Positions 1-5,445 of a DNA stretch of 8,580 nucleotides are shown piece by piece. How positions within the stretch are numbered: position 1 is the stretch's first letter; the number at the start of each line of letters is the position of its first letter. The notes beneath the pieces were generated by a model. It saw only the letters and a program-made list of their open reading frames with translations. It ran no database searches and was not told the origin of the DNA. The DNA is from JBJXHB01 sp046160725. Lineage in GTDB: Bacteria; Pseudomonadota; Gammaproteobacteria; Burkholderiales; Burkholderiaceae_C. The translations under genes were made by a program, and so were the position numbers. The stretch lies in contig JBJXHB010000092.1 of assembly GCA_046160725.1 (NCBI GenBank), positions 1-8,580 of the forward strand, read 5' to 3'.

Positions 1-382
1 AGCACAGGCGGTTGATGGTCAGCAGCCCGCAGCCGGACTCGACGGCCACCCCGTCGATCCGGGCCGACGCCTGGCCGGTTCCGTCGGCCAGGCTTTGCAG
101 GCCGATCACCGGCAGGTCCGGCAACTGGGTGTAGGCCACCTGCTGGACCGTGGTGGCGCCCGTTGTGTCGCTGGCGTGCGTCAACTCCACGCCCGTCAGC
201 CCCCGCAGGTGGCGGTCCGGGTTGTACCAACGGAATCCGCCCTCGACACCCGTGTTGATGTCTTCAACAGTGATGTTGTCCACCGTCATCCAGGCTCGTC
301 CCTGTGCCTCTTGGGCAACAGCGGGTGCCGCGGCCAGCAGGCCGACCGTCGCGGCCAGAACGACTTTTCTCAAGATGTGCAT
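1..382 (-). CDS. Exported protein of unknown function, 5' part only
   Basis: Reading the minus strand from an ATG at 382 gives 127 open codons to the left edge, so the 3' end is missing. The first 23 residues look like a Sec signal peptide: a short basic start (MHILRK), a hydrophobic core rich in Ala, Val and Leu, and a likely signal peptidase I site after AVA, before QEAQ. The mature part is polar, with Thr, Gly, Asp and Val in a beta-rich pattern, aromatic FRWYNPD at about residues 50-56 and one Cys at 118. I do not recognise the family. The ATG was chosen because the signal peptide begins there; the purine-rich GAGAGAG at 391-397 is only a weak ribosome site. xdhC ends 233 bp upstream on the same strand, with hairpins between, so separate transcription is plausible. 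A surface or periplasmic role is inferred from the signal peptide alone. A PEP-CTERM tail could exist beyond the edge but cannot be seen. Confidence 0.72.
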   Translation of the reverse strand, partial: MHILRKVVLAATVGLLAAAPAVAQEAQGRAWMTVDNITVEDINTGVEGGFRWYNPDRHLRGLTGVELTHASDTTGATTVQQVAYTQLPDLPVIGLQSLADGTGQASARIDGVAVESGCGLLTINRLC

Positions 383-390
383 TGGGTCTC

Positions 391-397
391 TCTCGGA
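391..397 (-). promoter_or_regulatory. Weak purine-rich ribosome binding site of the exported protein gene
   Basis: On the minus strand GAGAGAG ends 8 nt before the ATG at 382. It is a poor match to the anti-Shine-Dalgarno, but it is the only candidate near the start that gives a complete signal peptide. Confidence 0.35.
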
Positions 398-491
398 CGT
401 TGATGGTGGCCGGCTTTGGGAATCTCCAATTCCAGCTTCAAACGGAGGCATTCTCGACGGGTGGTCGCATGGATGCGGGTCATGTTTCCCG

Positions 492-507
492 CCCCCTGTT
501 CGGGGGG
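492..507. repeat. GC-only hairpin (5-bp stem, 6-nt loop)
   Basis: CCCCC at 492-496 pairs with GGGGG at 503-507 around TGTTCG. It lies in the gap between the xdhC stop (616) and the start of the exported protein gene (382). No T-run follows on either strand, so a standard intrinsic terminator is not supported. It could be a leader structure for the gene at 382. Confidence 0.4.
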
Positions 508-521
508 ATATACCAATGGCC

Positions 522-547
522 GCCGGTCCTACCGGCTGTCAGCCGGT
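522..547. repeat. Two mutually exclusive hairpins sharing a middle arm
   Basis: Three short arms lie in a row: GCCGGT (522-527), ACCGGCT (531-537) and AGCCGGT (541-547). The middle arm can pair with the first (6 bp, 3-nt loop) or with the third (7 bp, 3-nt loop), but not both. The element is about 70 bp downstream of the xdhC stop and about 140 bp upstream of the next minus-strand start. It could be part of the xdhC transcript end or of a leader with alternative folds. Nothing here matches a riboswitch class I know. Confidence 0.5.
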
Positions 548-615
548 GGCGGGTACGGAAGCGCCATGCCGATTCTGCACCGCGCCAACGCTCAGGCCCG
601 CACGGCGCCACTGCC

Positions 616-1428
616 TCAACCTGCCGATGCGGACGCCTGCAGCAACTGCGCCACCACCGCCACCGCGATCACCGCCGGCTCCTTGCCGGCGATGCCGGGC
701 AGGCCGATCGGGCAGGTGATGCGGTTGATCAGCGCCGGCGGGATGCCCCGCGCCTCGAAGCGGTGCTCGAAGCGGGCGCGCTTGGTGGCCGAGCCGATCA
801 GCCCCAGCCAGCCGAAGTCGCCGCGCCGCAGGACGGCCTCGCAGATGCGCTGGTCCAGGTCGTGGCTGTGGGTCAGCACCAGGTAGAAGTCGCCGGCATG
901 TCCCTGCGCCACCTCGGCCTCCACCGGCTCGATGCACAAGCGCTCGATGTGCATCTGGCCGGGCGTAGCCGGAAACTCGCTCTCGCGCTCGTCGATCCAT
1001 TGCACCGTGCAGTCGATGTCGGCCAGCAGCGCCGCGATGGCGCGCCCGACATGGCCGGCGCCGTACATCTGCAGCCGAAAGCGCGGTGCGGCGGCCGGCC
1101 AACGTGACAGCGAGGCGGTGCTCAGGGGTTCGGTGCGCAAGGCAAGCGCGCCGCCGCAGCACTGGCCGAGCGACGGCCCCAGCGCCAGGTCGCGCTCGAA
1201 GGCCTCCAGCCGCCCGGCGGCCAGTGCCGCACGCGCCGCCTCGATGGCCTGCAGTTCCAGATGGCCGCCGCCGATGGTGCCCGCCACCGCATCGGCCGCC
1301 ACCAGCATCACCGTGCCGTCGCCGCGCGGCACCGAGCCGCGCGCGCGCAGCACCTGCACCTGCAGCGCAGGCCGTCCGCCCGCCAGCCAGGCGGCGGCGA
1401 TGGCACGCAGATGGGCAGCGGTGGTCAT
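616..1428 (-). CDS. xdhC: XdhC, xanthine dehydrogenase accessory (molybdenum cofactor) protein
   Basis: This 270-residue protein matches XdhC, a cytoplasmic chaperone. In the best-studied homologue (Rhodobacter capsulatus) it binds molybdenum cofactor, promotes its sulfuration with a cysteine desulfurase and delivers it to xanthine dehydrogenase. Visible hallmarks are an N-terminal CoxI/XdhC domain with GGGHLE (53-58) and the double-Cys GQCCGG (88-93), a Rossmann-type YGAGHVG (122-128), THSHD (186-190), GLIGSATKR (209-217) and a closing IGLPGIAGKEPA (241-252). Length is normal for the family. The ATG at 1428 is preferred because family similarity starts there; the frame stays open upstream to 2259, but that part is antisense to the PEP-CTERM gene. 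Only a distant AAGG lies upstream, so the start signal is weak. xdhA and xdhB, usually directly upstream, are absent: the neighbour on that side is a divergent surface-protein gene. The enzyme subunits may be elsewhere, or this member may serve another molybdenum hydroxylase. Confidence 0.93.
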   Translation of the reverse strand: MTTAAHLRAIAAAWLAGGRPALQVQVLRARGSVPRGDGTVMLVAADAVAGTIGGGHLELQAIEAARAALAAGRLEAFERDLALGPSLGQCCGGALALRTEPLSTASLSRWPAAAPRFRLQMYGAGHVGRAIAALLADIDCTVQWIDERESEFPATPGQMHIERLCIEPVEAEVAQGHAGDFYLVLTHSHDLDQRICEAVLRRGDFGWLGLIGSATKRARFEHRFEARGIPPALINRITCPIGLPGIAGKEPAVIAVAVVAQLLQASASAG

Positions 1429-1520
1429 GGCATGGCCCGGGTCATGCCTTGCATTCGACCATGCGCTGGATGGGCTCGTGTGTAGATGGGGGGGCGCGGC
1501 TTTGGGATGGCCTGGTGTAA

Positions 1521-1540
1521 CGCGTGACGCTCGCGTGACG
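1521..1540 (+). repeat. Direct repeat CGCGTGACG x2, period 11 bp (possible operator)
   Basis: CGCGTGACG occurs at 1521-1529 and again at 1532-1540. An 11-bp period puts both copies on the same helical face, as expected for paired activator or repressor sites. The core GTGAC recurs at 1563-1567. The copies lie 60-80 bp upstream of the PEP-CTERM start. A regulatory role is inferred from position and phasing only. Confidence 0.45.
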
Positions 1541-1569
1541 GCCAGGGGCCTAGATTGACCCCGTGACCA

Positions 1570-1583
1570 ATCAACCATCAACC
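1570..1583 (+). repeat. Tandem ATCAACC duplication in the PEP-CTERM leader
   Basis: Two perfect adjacent copies of ATCAACC (1570-1576 and 1577-1583) end 4 nt before the Shine-Dalgarno sequence. The stretch is C/A-rich and probably unstructured, which would keep the ribosome site open. It could equally be simple slippage. Confidence 0.45.
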
Positions 1584-1587
1584 TCTT

Positions 1588-1593
1588 GAGGAG
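1588..1593 (+). promoter_or_regulatory. Ribosome binding site of the PEP-CTERM gene
   Basis: GAGGAG sits 6 nt before the ATG at 1600, a strong and well-spaced site that settles the start of this gene. Confidence 0.8.
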
Positions 1594-1599
1594 AACCAC

Positions 1600-2229
1600 A
1601 TGCAGACACTTCGAAGCCTGGCCCTGGCGGCCAGCCTTGCGGCGGGACCGCTGAGCGCGCAGGCGGCACTCATCGACCGCGGCGGCGGCATGATCTACGA
1701 CACCACGCTGAACCTCACCTGGCTGGCCGACTGGAACTATGCCAAGACCAGCGGCTATCACGCCGACGGCGCCATGAACTGGGCCAGCGCCAACGACTGG
1801 GCGAACAACCTGGTCTATGGCGGCTATGACGACTGGCGCCTGCCCAGCGCGCTGAATGCCGATGCCAGCGGGCCCTGCGGGCCGGCTTTCGGCTGCGACG
1901 GCAGCGAGATGGGCCACATGTTCTACAACAACTGGGGCGTCACCGCGGGTTTCGACTTCTTCACGGGATCGAACGCAGCCAACCTGGCGATGTTCAAGAA
2001 CATCCAGGCCGGACCGTACTGGTACGGCACCGAGTACGCTCCGGACCGGGACTCGGCCTGGTTTTTCTACACCGCCTCCTCCGGCGGATTCCAGACCTAC
2101 GTCCCCAAGTGGGTGCCGATATTTGCCGTGGCCGTGCGCGTGGGCGAAGTGCCCGAGCCGCAGACCTATGCGCTGATGCTGATCGGTCTGGGTGCCTTGG
2201 CGCTGGCAAGGCGGCGGCGGGCGCGCTGA
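1600..2229 (+). CDS. DUF1566-type PEP-CTERM sorting-domain protein
   Basis: This 209-residue exported protein has three parts. Residues 1-22 are a Sec signal peptide (MQTLRSLALAASLAAG.., likely cut after AQA). Residues 25-180 resemble the DUF1566 (Lcl C-terminal-like) domain of many PEP-CTERM proteins: an early YDTTLNLTWLADWNYA block, MNWASANDWANNL, YGGYDDWRLPS, and late aromatic strands (YWYGTEYA, SAWFFYTA). Residues 184-209 form the sorting signal: VPEP (184-187), a hydrophobic helix (about 189-203) and a basic tail RRRRAR. In known systems exosortase (EpsH/XrtA) recognises this tail at the inner membrane and the protein is processed for export to the surface or extracellular matrix. Two Cys (93 and 99) could form a disulfide. 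The molecular role of the domain is unknown. The gene is monocistronic as seen, divergent from xdhC and convergent with the binding-protein array; no exosortase gene is present here. Confidence 0.93.
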   Translation: MQTLRSLALAASLAAGPLSAQAALIDRGGGMIYDTTLNLTWLADWNYAKTSGYHADGAMNWASANDWANNLVYGGYDDWRLPSALNADASGPCGPAFGCDGSEMGHMFYNNWGVTAGFDFFTGSNAANLAMFKNIQAGPYWYGTEYAPDRDSAWFFYTASSGGFQTYVPKWVPIFAVAVRVGEVPEPQTYALMLIGLGALALARRRRAR

Positions 2230-2234
2230 GTCAA

Positions 2235-2257
2235 GGTGCCGGTTACGCCACGGCACC
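2235..2257 (+). terminator. Hairpin just after the PEP-CTERM stop
   Basis: GGTGCCG (2235-2241) pairs perfectly with CGGCACC (2251-2257) around a 9-nt loop, starting 5 nt after the stop codon. Position suits a transcript end, but no T-run follows, so it may be Rho-assisted or simply protect the 3' end. Confidence 0.5.
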
Positions 2258-2300
2258 AACCCGCGTGCGCTGACCTGGCTCGCGTGCTTCTGAGCGGCTC

Positions 2301-2400
2301 GGGGTCGCAGGGTGTCCTGCTCCGCTCATGTCCCCCGGGCCGCGGCCTTCGGCCGCTGCCCTCCTCCTTGACTTCGCTCCACAGGACACCCTGCAACCCC
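2301..2400. repeat. Long nested inverted repeat between convergent genes
   Basis: The outer arms are 19 bp (2301-2319 and 2382-2400) with one mismatch, including the perfect 12-mer CAGGGTGTCCTG and its complement; weaker pairing continues outside. Inside is a second hairpin at 2337-2361: GGGC, one mismatch, GCGGCC, loop TTC, GGCCGC, mismatch, GCCC. The layout is that of a bidirectional terminator, or of a small dispersed intergenic repeat (REP- or MITE-like). No transposase and no clear target-site duplication were seen. The rest of the 2230-2474 gap shows no gene. Confidence 0.6.
2337..2361. terminator. GC-rich inner hairpin, candidate bidirectional terminator
   Basis: The stem is 10 paired bases with one internal C/T mismatch and a 3-nt TTC loop, very stable on either strand. 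It lies about 110 bp past the end of both the plus-strand PEP-CTERM gene and the minus-strand array. T-runs are lacking, so a terminator role is positional inference. Confidence 0.4.
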
Positions 2401-2474
2401 TAGCGGCGACGCTGAGGGGGCCTGTCGCTACCCTGGCCGATGGGCGCTTGGCAGCAACGGGCATCGGGTCGGGA

Positions 2475-3458
2475 TCACTCGATCACCTCGGTGGCCTGCG
2501 CCATGATCGACCGCGGCATCGTGATGCCCAAAGCCTTCGCGGTCTTCAAGTTGACCACCAGGTTGAAGACGGTTGGCTGCTCGATGGGCAGGTCTGCGGG
2601 TTTGGCGCCTTTGAGGATGCGGTCCACGTAGTAGGCCGAGCGGCGGTGAAGCGCGGCGCGATCGGGGCCATAGCTGAACAGGGCGCCTTGCTTCGTGCCA
2701 TCGCTGATCGTGCCGACGACGGGCCAGCGTTGCACCGCAGCCAGACTCAGGATCTTCGGGAGCGCGGGCAAGATCCAGGTGTTCGGCAAGAGCACCAGCG
2801 CCTGCACCTTGTCCTTCGCCAACTGCACAAAAGCCGGCTCGATGTCCTCCGGCCGGGCCACGTCGACGATGATGGCTTCGACACGAAGGCGCTCAGCGGC
2901 TTGACGGGCATCGGCCACTGGCGCGTTCTGACGGGACGATGTCGAGGCGGCCAGGAACCCAACGCGCTGTATTTTTGGCTGCACCTCCACCAGCAACTCG
3001 ACCACCTTCTGAACCAGGTCGGCGGTGACGTTGCTGAGCCCTGTGATCATGCCGCCCGGCCGCGCCAGGCTCGTCACCAAGCCTAGCGCCAACGGATTGC
3101 CATTTGCCAGAACGATCGGTGTCGTCGGCGCGGCTGCAGCCGCCGCCCTTGCTGATGTGACCGGTTCGGCCACGATGACGGCGGGCTTCTTTGCTGCGAT
3201 CTCTTGCGCCAGCGCCGGCAGGCGAACCATCTGGCCGTCTGCATGCCGCTCTTCGAGCACATAGTGGGTGCCCAGCTTCCAGCCCAGCGCCGCCATGCCA
3301 TCGTTGAACGCATGCACCCCACCGCGGCCGGTGTCGCGCTTGTTGATGCTGAACCACGCGATCACCACCGGCGGGTTCGTCTGCGCGCGCAGGACGTCCA
3401 TCCAGGCCCATGCGGGCAAGGCGGCGCCAGCGGTCAGCCATCTGCGGCGTGTGTTCAT
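2475..3458 (-). CDS. SBP6: ABC substrate-binding protein (COG2984/PF04392 type), last gene of the array
   Basis: This 327-residue periplasmic binding protein ends the six-gene run. Residues 1-26 are a signal peptide with a twin-arginine-like start (NTRRRWLTAG) and RAQ near the cut site. Subfamily hallmarks are FNDGMAALGWKLGT (51-64), RLPALAQEI (79-87), PTTPIVLANG (111-120), SLARPGGMITGLSN (130-143), RPEDIEPAF (202-210), SYGPDRAALHRRSAYYVDRILKGAKP (262-287) and NLKTAKALGITMPRSIM (303-319). The fold is the two-lobed type I binding protein; the ligand is unknown. The start is fixed by the ATGA overlap with SBP5. Its N-terminal third is closest to SBP2 while its C-terminal third is closest to SBP3, suggesting a mosaic. 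It differs from the others in having KPADLPIEQ instead of KPGDLPIEQ (or KPGDLP with VER/IER) near residue 286. Its last Glu codon is GAG, so unlike the internal genes it creates no ATG at its stop. No coding partner follows. Confidence 0.93.
   Translation of the reverse strand: MNTRRRWLTAGAALPAWAWMDVLRAQTNPPVVIAWFSINKRDTGRGGVHAFNDGMAALGWKLGTHYVLEERHADGQMVRLPALAQEIAAKKPAVIVAEPVTSARAAAAAAPTTPIVLANGNPLALGLVTSLARPGGMITGLSNVTADLVQKVVELLVEVQPKIQRVGFLAASTSSRQNAPVADARQAAERLRVEAIIVDVARPEDIEPAFVQLAKDKVQALVLLPNTWILPALPKILSLAAVQRWPVVGTISDGTKQGALFSYGPDRAALHRRSAYYVDRILKGAKPADLPIEQPTVFNLVVNLKTAKALGITMPRSIMAQATEVIE
2482..2489 (-). other. Shine-Dalgarno-like GAGGTGAT at the end of SBP6 with no gene after it
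   Basis: The EVIE codons of the terminal gene keep the same SD-like string as the internal junctions, but the stop reads GAGTGA, not GAATGA, so no overlapping ATG exists. The next minus-strand ATG (2464) opens a 73-codon Arg/Ala-rich frame through the inverted repeat that I do not believe is a gene. Confidence 0.55.
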
Positions 3459-4465
3459 TCAATCACCTCGTTCGCAAGAAGCCGCATCGACGGCGCTACC
3501 ACGATGCCCAGCGCCTTGGCGGTCTTGAGGTTCAGCGACAGCTTGAACACCGTCGGCCGCTCGACCGGCAAGTCACCCGGCTTGGCGCCGCCCAGGATGC
3601 GGTGTACATAGAGCGCGGCGCGGCGGGCGATGGTCGAGTAATCGGCGCCCAGCGTCACCAGCGCACCATCGACAGCGAAGGTGGTGTTGGACGTGACCAC
3701 GGGCATGCGTCGACCCAAGCCCCATTCGATGACGGCCTTGCGTATCTCGCCGCGAGAGAGGACGGTGTCGTCATGAACGTAGATCGCATCGGCCCGGCCG
3801 GCCGTCATGGCCGCGAAGGCCTGCGCAAGGTCGGCAGGCTTGCTGGCCTCGACCTTGAGCAGCGTGATACCGAGTTGGACAGCCGCCCCACCCAGCCGTT
3901 CGAACTCGGCGGCGGAAGACACATTGCCCGGGTTGGACAACACCGCCACTCGCGTCGTGCGCGGCGCCAGCTCCTTCAACAGCTGCAGCAGCTTCTGGCC
4001 CACTTCGCCCGACGCCCCCACGCTCAAGGTTTGCCCGGTCACGTTGCCCACCGGGCGCGCCAGGTTGCCGGCCAGGCGCGTCAATGTGGCCTCACCCGCC
4101 GGGCCGACCACGATCGGGATCGTGGCCGTGGCTCCGGCGGCCGCGTTGGCGCCCGGGGTGGTGAGCGTGTACAGCACATCCGGGCGCAGCGCGACGAGCT
4201 CGGCGGCCAGCGCAGGCAAGCGCGAGTAGTCACCGCGGGCGTAGCGGTATTCGAGCGTCACGTTGCGGCCCGCCACGTAGCCCAGCACGCGCAGTTCGTC
4301 CAACAGGTAGCAGGGTGTCGGCGTCGCCGGCTGGCCCAGCGCGCAGGCCGAGGGCGCACTCGGCAAGAGCATGCCCACCATGGGCAGCCGCGCCGCTGGT
4401 TGCGGCCAGGCGGCCGATGGCAACCCCAGCGCGCTGGCCAGCAGCAGCCGGCGGTGTCTGTTCAT
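3455..4465 (-). CDS. SBP5: divergent ABC substrate-binding protein of the COG2984/PF04392 type
   Basis: At 336 residues this is the most divergent array member. A signal peptide (MNRHRRLLLASALGLPSAAW, cut near PQPAAR) precedes a classic COG2984 N-lobe: ELRVLGYVAGRNVTLEYRYARGDYSRLPALAAELV (57-91), the family's usual LGYVEGRN..E.R.A.GD..RLP pattern. NLARPVGNVTGQTL (134-147) replaces the ARPGGMITG of the other subfamily. The shared C-lobe end is kept: YVHRILGGAKPGDLPVERPTVF (286-307) and NLKTAKALGI (312-321). Two Cys at 41 and 52 bracket an insertion (ALGQPATPTP) absent from its neighbours and could form a periplasmic disulfide. It overlaps SBP4 upstream and SBP6 downstream by 4 bp each. Related proteins are annotated as tryptophan/tyrosine-type transporter binding components, but nothing here fixes the ligand. 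Divergence suggests it joined the array separately or has been under different selection. Confidence 0.92.
   Translation of the reverse strand: MNRHRRLLLASALGLPSAAWPQPAARLPMVGMLLPSAPSACALGQPATPTPCYLLDELRVLGYVAGRNVTLEYRYARGDYSRLPALAAELVALRPDVLYTLTTPGANAAAGATATIPIVVGPAGEATLTRLAGNLARPVGNVTGQTLSVGASGEVGQKLLQLLKELAPRTTRVAVLSNPGNVSSAAEFERLGGAAVQLGITLLKVEASKPADLAQAFAAMTAGRADAIYVHDDTVLSRGEIRKAVIEWGLGRRMPVVTSNTTFAVDGALVTLGADYSTIARRAALYVHRILGGAKPGDLPVERPTVFKLSLNLKTAKALGIVVAPSMRLLANEVIE
3462..3469 (-). promoter_or_regulatory. Shine-Dalgarno of SBP6 inside the last codons of SBP5
   Basis: GAGGTGAT (EVI codons of SBP5) leaves 7 nt between GAGG and the ATG at 3458. Here the Ile codon is ATT. Confidence 0.85.
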
Positions 4466-5445
4466 TCAATCACCTCGTCGGCACGCAACAGCAATGACTG
4501 CGGCAGGCTCAGGCCCAGTGCCTTGGCCGTCTTCAGGTTGATGACCAGCTCAAACCGCTTGGGCCTCTCGATCGGCAGGTCGCCCGGTTTGGCGCCTTTG
4601 ACGATGCGGTCGATATACGATGCCACGCGCTGGTACAGGTCGTATTGGCTGGTGCTGTAGGTCATCAGCCCACCGTCCACAACCTGCCGGCGCCATTCGT
4701 AGATGGCGGGCAACCGGTGCTTGGCCGCCTGATCGATGATCTGCTTGCGGTCGGTCTCGAACCGGGGCGATGCGGCGACGTAGAGGGCCTGCACGCGTTG
4801 AGCCATGATCGCCGCAAAGGCCTGCGCATAGTCACTCCCCTGCAGCGCGACCACCACCAACTCAATGTCCAGCGCAGCGGCCGCTGTGCGCGCCTCGTTC
4901 ACCTGCAGATTGTTCGCCAGGTGTTCGGCATCCGGCGCCAGGTAGGCCACCCGCGTCGCCCGCGGCACGACGGACTTGAGCAGCTCCATCTGCTTGCCGG
5001 CCAGCGTGCCGTCCGGGGCGAACACCACGCCGGTGACGTTGCCACCGGGCCGCGCCAGGTTGGGTACCAGGCCGAGCACCACGGGATCGAAGTTGCCGAA
5101 CAGGATGATCGGCAGCGTCGTGCTGGCGTCCTTGCAGGCCCGCACGGCCGCCGCCCCCACGGCAACGACGACGTCGACCTTGGCCACCACCAACTCACGC
5201 GCCAGCACAGGCAGGCGAGCGAGATCGCCGTCAGCGTAGCGACGCTCGATGACCAGGTTGCGGCCTTCGACATAGCCCAACTCGCCCAGGGTCCTGGGCA
5301 AGAGTGTGCCGATCACGGACGGCCTTGCCGTGGGCCACAACATGCCGACACGGATGACGCGCTCGGCGCCTTGCGCGCCAGCCCGCTGCAGCGGGGCCAG
5401 CAGGCCGCTGGCGGCCCACGCGATGCAGTGGCGGCGGCGCATCAT
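4462..5445 (-). CDS. SBP4: ABC substrate-binding protein, canonical COG2984 subtype
   Basis: This 327-residue protein is the closest of the six to the textbook COG2984 pattern. After a signal peptide (MMRRRHCIAWAASGLL.., Ala-Gly-Ala-Gln at 22-25) come VGMLWP (33-38), LGELGYVEGRNLVIERRYADGD (53-74), RLPVLARELV (77-86), DVVVAVGAAAV (91-101), NLARPGGNVTGVVF (129-142), PRATRVAYLAPD (161-172), YIDRIVKGAKPGDLPIERP (277-295) and FELVINLKTAKALGLSLPQSLLLRADEVIE at the C-terminus. ATG codons at 5445 and 5442 are both usable; the first gives the standard 4-bp overlap with SBP3 and the standard 7-nt SD spacing, so it is preferred. The central C-lobe (about 225-270, ASPRFETDRKQI..VVDGGLMTYSTSQYD) differs strongly from the SBP1/2/3/6 subfamily, so a different ligand is likely. 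The ligand itself is not inferable. Confidence 0.93.
   Translation of the reverse strand: MMRRRHCIAWAASGLLAPLQRAGAQGAERVIRVGMLWPTARPSVIGTLLPRTLGELGYVEGRNLVIERRYADGDLARLPVLARELVVAKVDVVVAVGAAAVRACKDASTTLPIILFGNFDPVVLGLVPNLARPGGNVTGVVFAPDGTLAGKQMELLKSVVPRATRVAYLAPDAEHLANNLQVNEARTAAAALDIELVVVALQGSDYAQAFAAIMAQRVQALYVAASPRFETDRKQIIDQAAKHRLPAIYEWRRQVVDGGLMTYSTSQYDLYQRVASYIDRIVKGAKPGDLPIERPKRFELVINLKTAKALGLSLPQSLLLRADEVIE
4469..4476 (-). promoter_or_regulatory. Shine-Dalgarno of SBP5 inside the last codons of SBP4
   Basis: GAGGTGAT from the EVI codons of SBP4 precedes the ATG at 4465 by the same 7 nt after GAGG. The sequence of this junction matches the SBP5/SBP6 junction (ATT Ile codon), which hints that the two were copied from one another. 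Confidence 0.85.

Larger units (their letters stand above)
1429..1599. promoter_or_regulatory. Divergent intergenic region between xdhC and the PEP-CTERM gene
   Basis: These 171 bp separate two genes transcribed away from each other and must hold at least one promoter. I see no clear -35/-10 pair and no good sigma-54 (-24/-12) site. TAGATT at 1551-1556 could be a -10 box for the plus-strand gene, giving a leader of about 40 nt, but no matching -35 lies 17 bp upstream. The region holds the direct repeats listed separately. Confidence 0.5.

Noticed and set aside
1509..1524. Sigma-54 promoter (TGG...GC) before the PEP-CTERM gene
   Set aside because: The GG-to-GC spacing is 2 bp too long and the -12 element lacks TTGC.
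1429..2259. 277-codon upstream extension of the xdhC frame
   Set aside because: Known XdhC proteins start near 1428; the extension is antisense to the PEP-CTERM gene and has no domain.
2243..2464. 73-codon minus-strand frame just after SBP6, possibly a seventh coupled gene
   Set aside because: It does not use the ATGA overlap, runs through the inverted repeat, is Arg/Ala-rich and shows no similarity to a binding protein.
3410..4660. Long plus-strand open frame (416 codons) opposite SBP5
   Set aside because: It is a mirror of the strong GC3 bias of the real minus-strand genes: Arg/His/Gln-rich, no recognisable motif, and antisense to well-supported coding sequence.
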